A stretch of DNA of 64,000 nt from Boswellia sacra (GCA_013180625.2 SNVD02003371.1:1-64000), one strand, 5' to 3'; shown: positions 23,685 through 37,652, counted from the first letter of the stretch. Notes: generated by a model not told the origin, from the letters alone. Numbers and translations: made by a program.

Positions 23685-24235
23685 TATAAATAGTAGATTT
23701 TTAAGACTCAATGACAAAATGAACACGAATGTTGAGCAAAGGAAATGACCAAAATGCCCTTGGAATCTAGGAAAAGAAAAGTGAGAAGGAATCGATGAAA
23801 TGTCTCAAAAACTAATATGCGATTTAAAAAAAATCACAGGAATTAATCAGGAGGGAATTTACTGATGAGTCATATATTGTTATAAAGCTACAAATGTCTA
23901 GTTTTTGTAGAAATTTACAGATCACAAATCAGAGTTGAACTCAAAAGGTTATACGCGATTGAATAGGTGAAGGTTAGAAGGGACTACACTGCAAAGTGCC
24001 AAAATAGGAAGACCGAAGGGGAGCAGCTGCCCAGGGACTACACTGTAAACTACCAAAATAGGAAGGACCGTAGGGGAATAGTTGCCCAGCTGTCAAATAG
24101 CCACCCAACTATTGACCAATAGCTGCCTGACAGTCAAAACAGCCACTTGGCTGTCAGACAGTCAATAAATAACTTGGTCTAAAGAAGTAAACAAATAACT
24201 TGGCTATTGCATTTGTTTTCTCTCACTTCGCATAG
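23685..24235 (+). repeat. Family T LTR 5'-end fragment
   Basis: TATAAATAGTAGATTTTTAAGACTC starts the LTR. The fragment runs through the CATATATTGTTATAAAGCTAC block and the GC-rich block (24,020-24,170; a 45-bp segment there is repeated). Confidence 0.75.
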
Positions 24236-24479
24236 CATTATTAATTCTTCATAGTCAATTATGTTAGCCCTAAGGCTACATGATAATTTTGATGATAACA
24301 ATACACATTGATTAATTGAGATTTACTAACATGTTTATTTATGTGCAAGAGTAAGATCATTGAAATAATTTTAAAATCAAGAAGAGGCTTATTAAAATGA
24401 AGTGTTGAAGCTAAGGAGAAGACTACGTGTTAAAGGCACCAAAGTTTAAAAATAAGGATTGACTCAAGGAATGTGACAC

Positions 24480-25190
24480 ATGAGCAATGTTCAATCAATT
24501 GGTCATATATATCTCTACAAATATCCAAATGATATGATTCTTAAGTATTTGGAAAGCTTACTCAATTTATAACATTTCATATGTTTTAATGAAATTCAAA
24601 TTTTAAGTGCAAGGTTGTCCAAATCATCATTCAAGTTGAGAGACAAATGAAAGCAGCTGACATGAGCACCGAATACTCCTTTAGACATATCTTGAGCTAT
24701 AAAAATCAAAATGACTTGATTCTTACGGCATTGGAAAGATGACTTAATGAAGAACATTTCATATGTTTTGAAGAAATTCAAATTTCAAATGGAAGGCTGA
24801 CATAATTGACATGTAATTCGGTGGACTGACACAAAGAAGAAAAATCAACTCACATGAGCACCGAATGGTGTTTTGGCCATATCTTAAGATAGAGATATCC
24901 AAATGCTTTGATTCTTAATGTTTTGGAAAGCTTATTTAAATATTCAGATCTTTTATGTTTTGAAGAAATTCAAATTTCAAATGGAAGGCTGACAGAATTA
25001 TCATTCAATTTGATGGACTGACACAAGAAAGAAAAATCAAGTCACATGAGTACTGAATGGTTTTTTGGCCATATCTTGAGCTACAGCTATCCAAATGACT
25101 TGATTCTTAATGCGTTGGAAAGCTTATTCAAATGTAAATCTTTTATGTTTTGCAGATTTTCAAATTTCAAACGGAACATTGACAAAAATG
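24480..25190. repeat. Four imperfect repeats of about 190 bp within the copia solo LTR
   Basis: Each unit carries CATATCTTGAGCTA, then ATTCTTA(A/C)...TTGGAAAG, then CATTTCATATGTTTTG and AAATTCAAATTTCAAATGGAAGGCTGACA. TTGGAAAG starts near 24,549, 24,731, 24,923 and 25,115. Confidence 0.85.
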
Positions 25191-25497
25191 GCAGACAAGA
25201 TTATAGTTTTTATGGTGGGCAGAAAATTTGGAGATGGTGTCTTCACTTGATTAAGTTCATCTCATTTGCCTATAAAAGGAGCCATTCTCCCATGCATTCA
25301 ACAAGTGCAAGAGAAGCATTTTATCAAGCAAAAAAAAACAAGAGAAATATCAATTCTAGAGAGCTTTTATATTCTTTATCTACTCTTTGAAGAGAGTTAT
25401 ACTTTTGTTGTAAAAATTATCTTTGTTCTTGTATTGTGGTGAGAGTGAGATATTATTGTAAAGGATAATAGTTATCCTTGAGAGAACTCTGTTGTGT

Positions 25498-25690
25498 GTT
25501 ATCAAGAGTTGAAGGAAGTTGCCTTGGTGAGGTTGTTCATCAAGAAGAACTCTTGGTGTGGTGTTATCAAGGGTTGAAGAAAGTTGCCTTGGTGAGGTTG
25601 TTCATCAAGAAGAACTCTTGGTGTGGTGTTATCAAGAGTTGAAGAAAAAAGTCTTGGTGAGGTTGTTCATCAAGCAAGTTGTAAAGATTT
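25498..25690. repeat. Three tandem 65-bp repeats in the copia solo LTR
   Basis: GTTATCAAGAGTTGAAG starts at 25,498, 25,563 and 25,628, each continuing TTGGTGAGGTTGTTCATCAAG. Confidence 0.9.
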
Positions 25691-25996
25691 CTACAACTTA
25701 ATGGAAAGCTTAGCTTGTGGAGCTAGGAGCCCGTGGACGTAGGCAAGGTTTGCCGAACCACGTACATTGAGTTTGCACTCTCTCTATTCCTATCCTCTTT
25801 ACATTTACTTGCACTTGTGATTATTCTTTATTGCCATTCTCTTGATTGCATTCTATTTTCATCTTCTTCACCTTTGTTCTTAAAGAAAGATTTAAATAAT
25901 TTTAATCTTTCAAGAAAAGTTTTCTAAATCCGTTTTTATAAATAAAAACCCAATTCACCCCCCCTTTTGGGTTGCCATACCTGGGTCAACAAATTA

Positions 25997-28512
25997 CTCA
26001 TTAGAAGGTGAAGATATACTTGCTTCAAGGACCCACTTATGACAATGAGTTTGTTATAGAGTGCCAAGACTTTTTTTCGACTCTATATAACCTTGACCAT
26101 CACATGGTTAACATAATTATCCATATTGGATGGCCTACATAGCTATCACCATCTTATTGTCTTCATATCTAGTTAAAATCTCATTCATCATAACTTTTAT
26201 TTGGAGCATATGATCATTATGCATAGAAGTAATTGGATTTATTTTCTATAAAAATAAACATACACCTTATCAATGACTATACAAACTTTTGAATATTGCT
26301 ACATAATGCGTCGGATGAAAAAATGCAGATGTGGTTACCCAAAATAATCCGCAATATATTATGTGGTACTTCAACAAATAATTACCATTTTTCTTTAAGG
26401 AAATGTAATAACTATATTTGATTAGATTATAACTCTTTCTAATTTTTATTATTTCCAAAATAACTCATATTTCGAAAATAATAACCACCATATTTTAGCC
26501 CTTAATTAATGAAATCATTCCTTTAGGGAATATCATTTCAAAAAATAAGTTGAGTGTATGACCATTATTTCAATTAATTTCCAAGATTGCATTAATGTGA
26601 AATTTCTTTAGGAAATATCATTTAATGGGTTGCATAGATCAATTTTATCTAATAGGACCAATCTTGGAAGGCAACTATTATAAACTCTCCTTTAGGGAGC
26701 AAGACCCTAAGGTGGGTGAGGTCAAGGCTTATGGATAGCCCCATCCATGCGGATCAATAATAGAGGCTTTAGGTTTAAATTTAATTGAACCTTCTCCCAC
26801 TCGGATATTAAAAAAATTTGGGATTTTGGTTTAAAATATGGTTTCTAAAACTTTTGAAACTTTTATGTCCATATTTTTCATAATTAGTCTCATTAATTAA
26901 TATTTTGATTTATATTTTATTTATCAAACTTTTTCATAAACATATAAATCACCTTATACCTTAATTAATCTGATTAATTTTAAGTATTTTTATCTATATA
27001 TTTCATTAATCAAACACTTTGACTAATTGTACATAAATTTATGCATGAATGCGTAGACATGTTATCATGCATGGGGTGACATTTCCTTTTCTCTACATGG
27101 CATATGACATGTCATTATTTCATTTAACACTTAATAAAATAATCATGCAATAAATAATTCATGTAGTTTTAACACTGGGCCTTTTCCTAAAATATTACAA
27201 TAATATTTTAATGAGCTCTTGTATCTTCTTAGCATTTCCCTTTTGTTTTTATATGTCCATTAGTTCCAAGAAAATTTTGAAAATTTATAAAATTGAAAAT
27301 TTAGAGTATGTAGTATACTGTTTCAAAGCGATTCAAAAACTTTTCATAGACACCCCAGAAGATTTGAAATGTTTTTAGATTTACAGTTTTGCCCTTACAG
27401 AATGCATCTTTGATTTTATGGGCTATACAACTTTGATTTTGTCACTGTTTTGGCCCTTATAACTACAAAAACAATATGGACAAGATAGGAGACTACCCAA
27501 TAATCAATTACACTCATATGGGCCCAAGTTTCAAAATAAACTAAGTCAATTAAGTGAAATAACTTAGAACCAACTTAGGTTTGGGTTTGAGCGAACCCAT
27601 GAAGCCCAATACTATGATTTTGTTCGCTGCTTAGCAACTATTGGGCATCAGAAAATAGCCTATTAGACCCAAATTTAGTGATAAACCACCAAGCAAGGCC
27701 TATAGACCAACATCGAGTAGCCCAATAGGCTTAAAGCAACAAACTCCATGTACTTTGGACTCGGGCTTATCACGCTTAGGCTAGGGCTAATTTGATTTGA
27801 CTTAGGACAATCCAATAACCCTCCGGTCCATTAAATCAGTAAACCCTAGAACCATTCTAGGGCGGGCTATCACCTCCAAAACAGCCCTTATGTCCGAAAA
27901 CGCAAACCGCAGCTGTAGGACCCTAGGTTTCACGTTTCCATGGCTTTTAGGCTCAATACATGGGGCCCACCACTCAACCCTCACACCCAACCCTAATCAT
28001 GGCCTAAAACATGCTTGGGACTTGGTGGCTAGGGCTAGGGTTAGGGCATACCCCGTGCATGTTCATGTGAAACCCCAAGGCTAGGGTTTTTGGTGCACAA
28101 CCCTTGTGCCCAAAACTCTAGCCACCATGCTTTGTTTTTTTGGCCTACATGGTCCTTTAATCTCCATCAAAATTATTGTAATTCTACGTCATCAATATAC
28201 ATCATATGTAATTTGATTTTATACGAACATATACAAAAATTACATAAACTAAATCAACAAAAACAATAAAAAAACACTAAGGGCCATTCAATCGCATATA
28301 GGCCACCCTCAACAAAATAAAATACAAGGAAAACTCTAAGGCCAAGTATAAACTAGATTCACATCCATTCAATTACTAAAAAATTCATCACATAAAAATT
28401 GTAATAAAAAGATATAGAGAAAAACCCTAATACCACATCAACTAAAACATGTTACTTGCATAGAAAGCAAACAATTTTTGTTACCAAATTGCTCAGTAGT
28501 GGAGGAACCAAA
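25997..28512. other. Non-coding AT-rich stretch
   Basis: No supported gene. It might be the degraded leader or internal region of the minus-strand copia element whose primer site is at 28,513, but no gag or pol motif was found. GGGCCCAA-rich text at 27,500-28,100 is low-complexity and reads as LTR-like non-coding DNA. Confidence 0.4.
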
Positions 28513-28524
28513 GCTCTGATACCA
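28513..28524 (-). promoter_or_regulatory. Ty1/copia primer-binding site (initiator tRNA-Met type)
   Basis: The minus strand reads TGGTATCAGAGC, the classic complement of plant initiator tRNA-Met used by most copia elements, two bases after the LTR end (CCTACA). Confidence 0.85.
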
Positions 28525-28526
28525 AT

Positions 28527-30232
28527 TGTAGGAACCTGGTGCCAAATCTAAGTTCGTCATGACTGCATAATAGCCTCTAGGACCAAGATCTTGTGAGCAT
28601 GGACTTCAAAATTTTGATTTGCTTTATCACCATTTCAGTGCCTAGTATGTCTGAAAACTGCTTGAACAAAACGTGTGGGCGCCTTAAAATCATTGGACTA
28701 CACCGGATGAACGAAGTCAATGAACAGTGCCAATGAACAGTGATAGATGAATAGTATCTGATAAACAGTGCTGTGTGAACAGTGTTTTACGAGTAGTACT
28801 TGTGAACAGTGACAGGTTGTTCATTGTTCGTCCTTTTGTGTCTCTGTTGATACCTATCCAATCTTGAATAATAAACCTAATCCTATTAGGTTTAGTCTAA
28901 CTAATTTTCTAGACTCCTAAAACTTAATCTCATTAAGTCTTTAATTAGGCTTTCAACTCCCATTTAGGTCCAACCCAATTTTGTGTAGACTTTTAATTAA
29001 TCACATTAATTATAAGCACATTACTCTAATTAATTAAATTAGCCTAAATACTCTATAATTTAATTAATCAAATTAATTAAATAATGAGCCCATTTACTAG
29101 TCAAATATATTTAATTTAATACCCGGGCTTTATTCTCTAATAAACCCAACTAAATTAAATAATTAAATTTTCAAGCCCAATCCTTGTTCAGACTATTTAT
29201 ATCAGCTACCCAAAGGATTTTGATGAACATATTTAATTAGAAGCTCCAATAAGTTTGACCTGGTACCTTGTTTTCTTATAATAGTAGTGGGTCCCACCTA
29301 TTAACTTTGGTCCATTCCACTATAGGTCCAAAGTTACACTCTTGAATTAAATACTCATTATAGAAGGCATAATAATTTAATTTGATTAAATTGTTCTTTA
29401 AGCCCTATCCATTAAGCATGACATTAACATAATTGCCCGTCATGGAATACCAATAATTGGAGCTAGATATGATTTACCATGTTACCCTTCCAATTACATC
29501 TTGAGCCCTTAATATCAGTTTCACACCATTTAAATGAGTTGAGATTTATTAAAATAAATCTTAGTTTAATGAACAACATTCATTAAATACTCTACCAAGA
29601 TTCTCTCAAATAAAACCTTGTAAAACTATCAAGGTGGTATTCTGAAATCCTTTCGGAGTCATGAATTCCATATCTATGGTATAGTGTCTACTAGCATATA
29701 GATTTTATAATCCCAACTAGCCAAGGTATTGACCTCACTCTTTTAGATCTTACCCTTTATTCTAGTTAAAGGCCATATCCTGTATATTAGAGGTACATTA
29801 CCCACTCAAGATTAAGGTAGGAATACTTTTAGTACTTTGGTGTAGAAATTCACACTCGGTCACGGTATCTCCACCAAATGAATAATTTCTACATGGTCTG
29901 TGTTCAATGCATTCATAATGCACAAGTATCTTTGTCCTAAAGTCTTCACTTCAAATAGTTAGAGACTCACAATTTCCTCATTGAGGACAAACGACACAAC
30001 AACCTTGCCCAAACAAAGTGTCCAGCTTTATAGGTCTTGAACTAGTTTTGAGCTACGCAAAGTTCTATGTCCCAGATATATCTCATATATACTAAAACTT
30101 TGTCAATGTGCAAGCTCTTGAATCTTTAGTCATTGACACAATCACGCTTCAGTAATTTATAAATAATAACTTTTATTCACTTATAACAATAGTAGTTACA
30201 TATTACATAAAAACATCCATACTCTTAGGGCA
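28527..30232 (-). repeat. Copia-type 5' LTR, minus strand (about 1.7 kb)
   Basis: Reading the minus strand it starts TGCCCTAAGAGTATGGATG and ends CAGGTTCCTACA, followed by the primer site. The outer border is inferred from the TG/CA rule and was not confirmed by a second LTR. A cluster of GAACAGTG repeats lies at 28,720-28,815. Confidence 0.65.
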
Positions 30233-30279
30233 GATCTCTTCATTTAGGTGATTAATTACTATTTGTCTTGGTCCTATGT

Positions 30280-31850
30280 CGTTTTAAATGCACACAACCA
30301 ATTATCTTATTATTACATGTGAGGTTAGGCAGTTATAAACATCCAAAGAAAGAGGGAGGATAATGGAGTCCATTCTATTCAAAAATAGGGGTTGATGGGT
30401 TTGGGATTACAAGCATTCTTCATTATATAACAAAATAAATGCTTAAAGGACTAAAGATTCAAGATAAAAGGAACTAATGTTAACACACTCCTAATATTTC
30501 TTCGACATCACATGAATGCGCGCCACACTAAGAAACGATCTACCATTGGAAAATCAGCCTTTAGGCAATCAATGCAAATCCACTCTTTGCCCAACTGCCT
30601 GCGTGGCTACAATCACATCTCAACACTTCAATAATGATGCCTCACTTCTATTTCTATCTTCAAATGGATTTCTCACCAACATAGTGAGCCTACGTAACAA
30701 ATGGGTTCCCCACCTATCAATCTAGGTCTACCCTTATCTAATTTCGCCAACTTACCTTACTGAACCTCCAATCTCCAAGGTGGTTCCCTTGCCATCAACG
30801 CGAGTCCGTCTATCCAACACTCCGAATTGTCTCATTCGACATAAACCGGTACAATGAGCAATGAGCACCTTACCAACAACACAAGGCCACTTGCCACTCA
30901 CTTGCTCTCATTTCCACCAAACCTCCTCAAAACATGATGAATAACACAATAATGACATTTAAGACATCAACATCAACATTTAAACCAAATATCAAAATAA
31001 AGATCAATTATAGGGATTAAGGTTTGAGCGCACAAGCACTTTCTACCTTACTCCACTATCATGCATACCTTACCGACTAAGCATAGTAAATCATATAAAT
31101 AACATGTAAACATGTCATAGCAAGCAAACACATCAAAAAGCCCACTTTTCGTGCATATCTAGCATTTTAACAAAAGCAAAAATGATTTTAAACCTACACA
31201 CATGCTCATACTAACTACAAGCATCGTTATCATCACATAAACTAAATTAAACACTTTCTAACAAGCAAACTCAACATGGACAGCCAACCGTTCATACATT
31301 ATCATGCATAAAAACTTCATAAAATGAGAAAAAACATACATATATCATCAAGAAAATTAATAAGCCTTAATCCTAACATGCATTTCTAACTATAAAAATG
31401 AAAATACGCTAACTCATGAGAATCAACAATAAATATCAAAATTCGTAATAAATATAAAACGGCATAAAAAGCATCCCACAAACTCATACTTTGATTAGAA
31501 AATAGTAAAACAAAGATGTAGACTTATAATACTAAAAACCCATATTCAAAAAGTGTATAAAAACCAATGGAAATCACATATATCGATTAGGACATGTAGA
31601 GAAACACAAAAACATAAAAGAAAAATGCACATAACCATAAAAAGGGTATCACAATGCATTCATTGCCCTAAGGCACAAAAACTTCAAAACAAAGATACAG
31701 TGCACAAAACTTACCAAAAAAAGGCTCAAATGCTTACTCAAGTTATCAAAATGGGTAAGAAATGGTGTTTAAAGGGTATAGAAGTCAGAAAATCTCACTG
31801 CATGCACTCCCAAGTTGGCTGTTAACCTTTTTCCCCTTAAAAAATGGTTT
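30280..31850 (-). repeat. Family T LTR, diverged copy T3, truncated at its 3' end
   Basis: Shares ATGTGAGGT...AGTTATAAACATCCAAAGAAAGAGGGAGGA (30,315-30,360) with the T LTRs at 19,620 and 47,085, and the CTCACC-type stem-loops at about 30,670 and 30,790. It lacks the terminal GCTCTGG block. The limits are approximate. Confidence 0.5.
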
Positions 31851-32980
31851 TATTTATACACTACGGCATGACTAGTACACACACCAGTTTAACTGGCACA
31901 CACTACTAAGAAGTGGCGTACGCTAGAATCAACTAGCTTGCGCCAATTTGTGACGACTCGTTTTTGGTCCTAAGCCCTGGTTTTCAACCTTTTTTTGTAC
32001 ATCAGACTCCATTTTGACTCGATTCATTGTTATTGTTATCGGGCTTAAAACCATAAGTGATTCTTTAGTGCTTAAAAAGCTGTCTGATGATTTCTATGCA
32101 GATTTTGAGCATGAATGAACATATTTGGACTCTGTCAGATGAAAATCATACTTGATAGGTGTATTTAGATAGTATTTAGCTATAAAAGAAATAAACAAGG
32201 TGGATAGTGTTTAGCATGATAATTGGAGGTAAAGAATGTGTTGAAAGAATGTGTTTGAGAATATAAGAGGTTGAGAATGATTGATGAGTGAATAACTATG
32301 GCCTGACATAAGGTTTTTAACATGAGATCTTTATCTTCTTATGAGAATCCACGAAGGTCCTTATATAAATATTATACGAGAATTGTAGATAATGTTAGCT
32401 AGCGTAATAGATAAGATAATTAAGTGATAATGTTATAATTATCTCCAATTATCTTAATAATAAAATGGGATAAACGCTAAGATAAGGTCTAGGAATATTT
32501 ATCTAGAATAAATAATAAAATATAATGATAATATGTAAGGATAATTCTAGGAAACATTTACCATCTTGCTCTTACCCTTAACCTCAATTGTTGTTTACCA
32601 ACATACACCCAACTGGGCCTTAGCTTTAACACATTAGGCTAAGTGAGCCTCATATTTCCTATTTGTGCCAACCACTCCATAACCCACCAAGAAGCTCCAT
32701 AGGTGGCTTAGGTCCACTTGATTTGAGTGTGCAGATTGGATATGGTTTTAGATTTAGAGTCTAGATTCGGATTTTGATTAAGCCTAGTATTGATTATGCA
32801 AGCTAGATTTGTGTGTGGCCTTTTACTAAGTCAGTTTTCAAGGCCTTTTACTGATACTAACTTTACTGATTGTAATGAAATGCCATGGCCATGGACTTAG
32901 TATCGGTTTAGAGTTTAGATTTGGATTTGGCCTATGAGGCTTGAGCCAAAATCGAGCATCAACAGCCGTTAATCAAAAGA
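31851..32980. other. AT-rich stretch without recognisable feature
   Basis: No coding or repeat signature beyond general AT-richness was seen; probably decayed retroelement DNA. Confidence 0.4.
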
Positions 32981-34160
32981 GAAACAATTGTGCACAAGTT
33001 TGATTCACAATTGGGTTCTTTCAAGATTTCATTGGTTCAACAGCTCAAAGGGAATACATTAAAATTGTGATTTGTTCGACAATTTCAACTCTCAAGTCAG
33101 AATTACTTCTTTCAAACTACTTCGTGTGTGCATGCATAGTCAATCATGTTTCAACCTTTGGAACTTAGATCACTTTATACAAACAAAAGCTACTGATCAA
33201 TCTCTAAAGATATTGAAACAAAAGGACTACTATAGGCTCACGTTTCACACCACTTTCCACTTATGTAAGCCAATCACAACATCAAGGATCATTAGGGCTT
33301 TATCAAGCTTGTAACCTGAGGCTAGGGTCAAGGTATGATAAGGAAAATTATAAGGCTAAATCACCCATAGTCACACATTCATCCTAGACTTGAGAGCACT
33401 AACTCCTACACTTCTTTTTAATGGTTTCTTTATTCTTTGACAAATGATCTATTCTTCTCCTTTTGTATTTTCTTTTCTTCTTTCGCTCTTTTTTTCTCTC
33501 TCATTTTTTTTCTTTTTTATCCCTTTCTTTTTCTTTTTAAATACATAACATTGCACTGAAAACCTTTTCCAACTCCTCATTTACTTTGAAAAACATGGCT
33601 CTTCATGGGCTACCCTAGAATGTTCATATGCTATGTGTGAAAAAAAATTTGGTATATTAGGGTAGATTCTAGTGGCTTGACAAAGAAAAATGCTTAAGCA
33701 GGATCAACGGGATGCACTAGAGATAATAATTCATGCATGGGTTGGCTTGCAAAAGCTTAATTGATGCAAAGAAGGCCTAAATCATTTTCCTAACATTGTT
33801 CAACCTGGGATCTTACCTTAAGTGGCGATCAAATGAATTCGAAATTCTTATGAGATGTCTAACAGATCACCCTATCCATATAAAGTTTCTCTCAGTAGTG
33901 AAAAGGCTCCATATTCATGGCTATTGTGCCCAATGTTGAAGAAATCAATAATGAAACTCAACTAGAGAAAGAACCATGCAAACAACACAATCTCAAAGGT
34001 TGCCAAAGGTATATTTCCAATGAGTACCATGGTTATATCATAGGATATTGATCATCAAAAAGGCTACACAACTCATATGTTTTAACTTGAACAAGCAAAG
34101 CACATTGTCCTCAAGAACATTCTTATTACTAACAGTCCCCCCTAAGTGACAACTTCAATC
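32980..34160 (-). repeat. Athila-like 3' UTR fragment, inverted copy
   Basis: The reverse complement matches 41,990-43,110 (TGAAGAAATCAATAATGAAACTCAAC here against GTTGAGTTTCATTCTTG there). More distantly it matches the 3' UTRs of copies A and B (CATACCTTGACCCTAGCC; AAGCTTGATAAAGCC). So it is the same non-coding region from a related but distinct Athila-like family. Confidence 0.65.
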
Positions 34161-34189
34161 CTCAGCCAAACTTGATTGCCTTGCTCCCA

Positions 34190-34455
34190 GTTGAATATAT
34201 CTATTTGGAGGAGTTTAGTATTGTTTCCTCTATTGACTCCAAGCTAACAAGGTGGGCGGTGGCTGATAGGGATCATAGGATATGGAGAGTGTTTGGTTGT
34301 TCTATTTCAGGATCTAGAATCCTACCATTGTTTACAAGATCCTAAATCACATGACACAACTAGGTGCAGTTGTTCGTAAGGTGGCCAATGGTTTGATCGA
34401 AGAAGTAGTATTCATGGTGTTTATGTTTCGGTGGGCATGGCCCCTACTGTTGCTT
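34190..34455 (-). pseudogene. Ty3/gypsy gag tail (zinc-knuckle side), minus strand
   Basis: The minus strand gives FDQTIGHLTNNCT, then DLVNNGRILDPEIEQPNTL. This is the G-H-x4-C end of a nucleocapsid-like motif followed by the conserved DLI(D/N)NG...P..EQPNT tail of plant gypsy gag. A related tail (LHHEIQDLIDNGSISNPKAEQPNT, slightly diverged) is at 41,690-41,815, beside the matching 3' UTR. Confidence 0.6.
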
Positions 34456-34461
34456 ACACGG

Positions 34462-36550
34462 TGTCAGCATGAAATTCTACTTATGGTTTAAGCCCAATGA
34501 CGATGACCAAAGAATACTGAGTAAAGTAGATTGTTGATTTGAAAATAGATTGAAAATACCCAAAGTACCCCAAGCCTACCCAATCACATAAAAAAAGAAA
34601 AAAGCCCCAAAGGCCCAAAAGCCCATAACAAAAAGCCCAAAAGAATTCGCACCTGAAAGTTGAATGGGGCCATGTGTGAAGAAAAGACACACATGAGCGT
34701 GAAAGGAAAGGGCGGCACCTGAAGTAGATCACCACACCTGAAGGGAAGGGGCGGCGCCTGAAAATGGCCCATGTGCATGTGCCTCACACTTGCACATGTG
34801 TGAGACACGCATGCTTCCCTCGGCCAACTTCTATAAATTTAGGCCATTTCTTGATCTTTGGGCATCAACCATTGACCTCATTTTGGGCACCAGCCCCTAA
34901 AATTCCCTCCAGCCCCCTATTTTGAAACATTTTCCAATCCTCTTCCTCTGAGATTTCTACAAAAATAACCCTCCTCTCAACCCTTTCCAATCTACTTTCT
35001 TTTAGATTCCTACAAAAGCACCTTGTTCCAGCACACTTCCAACCCTCGCTATTGCCAAACTTTACATAAACATCCCCATTTGCATACACTTTTAACCGCT
35101 CATACTCTCAAACTTTACACTCACACCCTCATTTTTAGCCAATTTTCAAAACAACTGACCACAAACACTCAAAATTCGATACAACCTGAGGGCAAATCAT
35201 CATCTTTCCTCCCTTGTCTTACCATTTTAGTTATGTTTTTTACGATTTGCATTTAGAATAGAGATTAGGTGAATACGGGCCAGTGGTGGAGGTGGATTGG
35301 CGATGGCCGATAGGAAACCACCACTCTAATATGCGTCCCCTTTGATATTCATCATTTATTTTGTTGCATTTTATCTTATTTTTTGGCTTTTATTTTTGCT
35401 TATTAACTTTATCACATTTTTATCTTTATTGCCATTTGCTTTTTCGTTATTTATTTTATCGCGCTTTTACTTTACTGCATTTTACTTTTTGTCTTCCTTG
35501 TCTTTTATTTTTATTGCAATTTACTTTATCATCTTTTTATTTTATTGCCTTTCACATTATCGTAATTTACATTATTATACTTTACATTTTTGCACTTTAT
35601 TTCTATTGTACTTTTTGTATCATCCTTTTTTCTATTTTTGTTGCCATTTGAGGGATACCATTAAAATCATGAATGACTGTCTAGATTACTCTTGTGGATG
35701 CTATTCAATCCATGAATAGTCATCCATCTTGGTTCGTTAAAATTCTAAAGATACCATTTAATTCAAAAACAGACATCATAATCGAATAGACTGCACAGTG
35801 GGTCACATCACTAAATCCATGGGTGACATTCGCTCTCCATGTCATAATTGTATTCTTTTATTCTTTTTTTTATAATGTGATAATGATCAGATCGGGTAGA
35901 TTCACACTAATGGTGAGGAACCCAATCTTGTGGAGTTTGATGACGTGAGGGCGATTGGACAATGGACACAGCCATAATGCATGGTGGCTGATCCACGTCC
36001 CAATTACAGGCTCATTGAGCTTGGCGTGGGGAATAAAAGTGTTAATTTATTTTCTTATGCTCAATCTTTGCATTTTTATCCTCACTACATTTATTTTTTA
36101 TTGAATGATTGTAATCCCCTTCCTGGCTTATTCTTGTACTTCATTTTGATGAATGTTTATGAAGTTCCTTACTACACATGTAGTAATTTAGATAAGATCA
36201 GTTATATGCAAAAAAGTGAATTTAGGATCAAGATAGATAGCAATTGACTGATTAAAACCTCAAACTCGATAAACCCTATTAGGGGCTGGACTTTGTCCAA
36301 GTGGATCGAAGATTCGTACGTAACTTCTCGAACCCAACTCTAGAGGGATGATGGATAGTTGGGTCCCAAAGCAAGGGATCGGTTATCATCATCCAACTAT
36401 TTCCCACGATTAGTTACCCGGGTGATGACTTCGAGGACCTCCAGCACTAGACTTTGTGGCTTGTTATGTGGTACTCCTAAGTGCCGAAAGGCCTAGGAGA
36501 ACAGTGTTGTGGTTTTAATAAGTTGGATTGGGATGGAAGCCCTACTCACA
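34462..36550 (+). repeat. Family T LTR, copy T4 (about 2.09 kb)
   Basis: Starts TGTCAGCATGAAATTC (start inferred from TG and the adjoining gag tail) and ends GGATGGAAGCCCTACTCACA just before a primer site. It carries the stem-loop motif at about 35,903 and a pyrimidine-rich ATTTTA/TTTATT block (35,340-35,640) that creates spurious Phe/Leu-rich frames. Confidence 0.7.
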
Positions 36551-36551
36551 G

Positions 36552-36571
36552 TGGTGACTCCACTAGGGACA
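36552..36571 (+). promoter_or_regulatory. Candidate primer-binding site, element T4
   Basis: TGGTGACTCCACTAGGGACA, the best-preserved of the three sites of this type in the window. Confidence 0.7.
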
Positions 36572-37652
36572 AGGGAGGAGTTGATTCTGATTGGGAATGT
36601 CGAGTTTTATGATTTTCTTTTGTTAATTGTTATCTTTTGTATCATTATCGTTTTCCACACATTGCACACAACGTGCCTTTTATCAACCGTATGGCATTGG
36701 TGCAAGAAGTCCTTGTGTTCCACTTGAGCCTTGGACAACTCATGTCGATGTCACCACCTCTAAGCATGTTTAGCCTCAATAGTGTCAAAAGAGACTAGCC
36801 CAAGGGGGCATCTCTTGGTCGAGGAAGTCTAGACCCTATTGACTTAGACCATATGGATAACTTAGCTTGATTCCTCTCAGGACCACCAGAACTTTTACTT
36901 AACATGGATGTGAGCCTTTCAAAACCAAAAAAGTACCATTCGTAGACTGTTCATGTTGTATGTAGAACATTTTGTAATCGAAAGAGCGACTCATCAACCA
37001 TGAATCCATGATGATTTGAGTTCAGTTATCATAGATTCATTGTCGAGGTAAGTCTGATTGATTGCACGTTTATTATAAATAGTGCATGAATAAGAACCTG
37101 ACTCTTTGACGATGAACCTGTGATAATTTAAGGTCAGATGTCACGCATTCATTGCCAGAGCTGATTCAACCAGTTGTACATTGGTTGCACGAGTCACGCA
37201 CAGTCCACGAATTATGAAACTCTTCTTAACACCCGCTTATCCACTCATGGAACCATGACCCAAGGCCATGTAATGTCTATGTATAGTTCAAAGGGTACTC
37301 GAGCATCACAAAGCCTATACCAAGGATGTGAGTGATCAAGTTGTTGTCAATAAAGGTTTCATATATTATGGTTAAAAAGATCATGTCAATAGATATAGGA
37401 GAGAGCCCTATATTGGATCCCACATCCCATGTTGATGTTGGAATCAGGCTGAAAACCCTAGGGGAAGAGATTGTAGCATGTGTGGGAGGAATAAGGTTGG
37501 AAGGCTATTATGCTTTATCTACTTTTGTGCTCTTGTCTGTGCATGCATTGCACTCAAGCACACATGCACCATACTAACCAATTTGCATTGCAACCATCAT
37601 AGCTTAGACTAGAAGAGGAAAGAGACTTGTATGAATAGAAGTCTTAATAGAC

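Larger units (their letters stand above)
24262..25991. mobile_element. Solo LTR of a Ty1/copia (SIRE/Maximus-like) element, 1730 bp
   Basis: Begins TGTTAGCCCTAAGGCTACATGA and ends GGGTTGCCATACCTGGGTCAACA, flanked on both sides by AATTA (24,257-24,261 and 25,992-25,996). The TGTTA...GATGATAACA start and CACCCCCCCTTTTGGGTTG end are familiar from SIRE-type copia LTRs. No internal region is present. Strand is read as plus from the LTR ends. Internal repeats are listed separately. Confidence 0.85.

Noticed and set aside
35342..35719. Hydrophobic Phe/Leu-rich frames that look like membrane proteins
   Set aside because: They arise from a T-rich ATTTTA/TTTATT block inside the T4 LTR and overlap in two frames; composition artefact.
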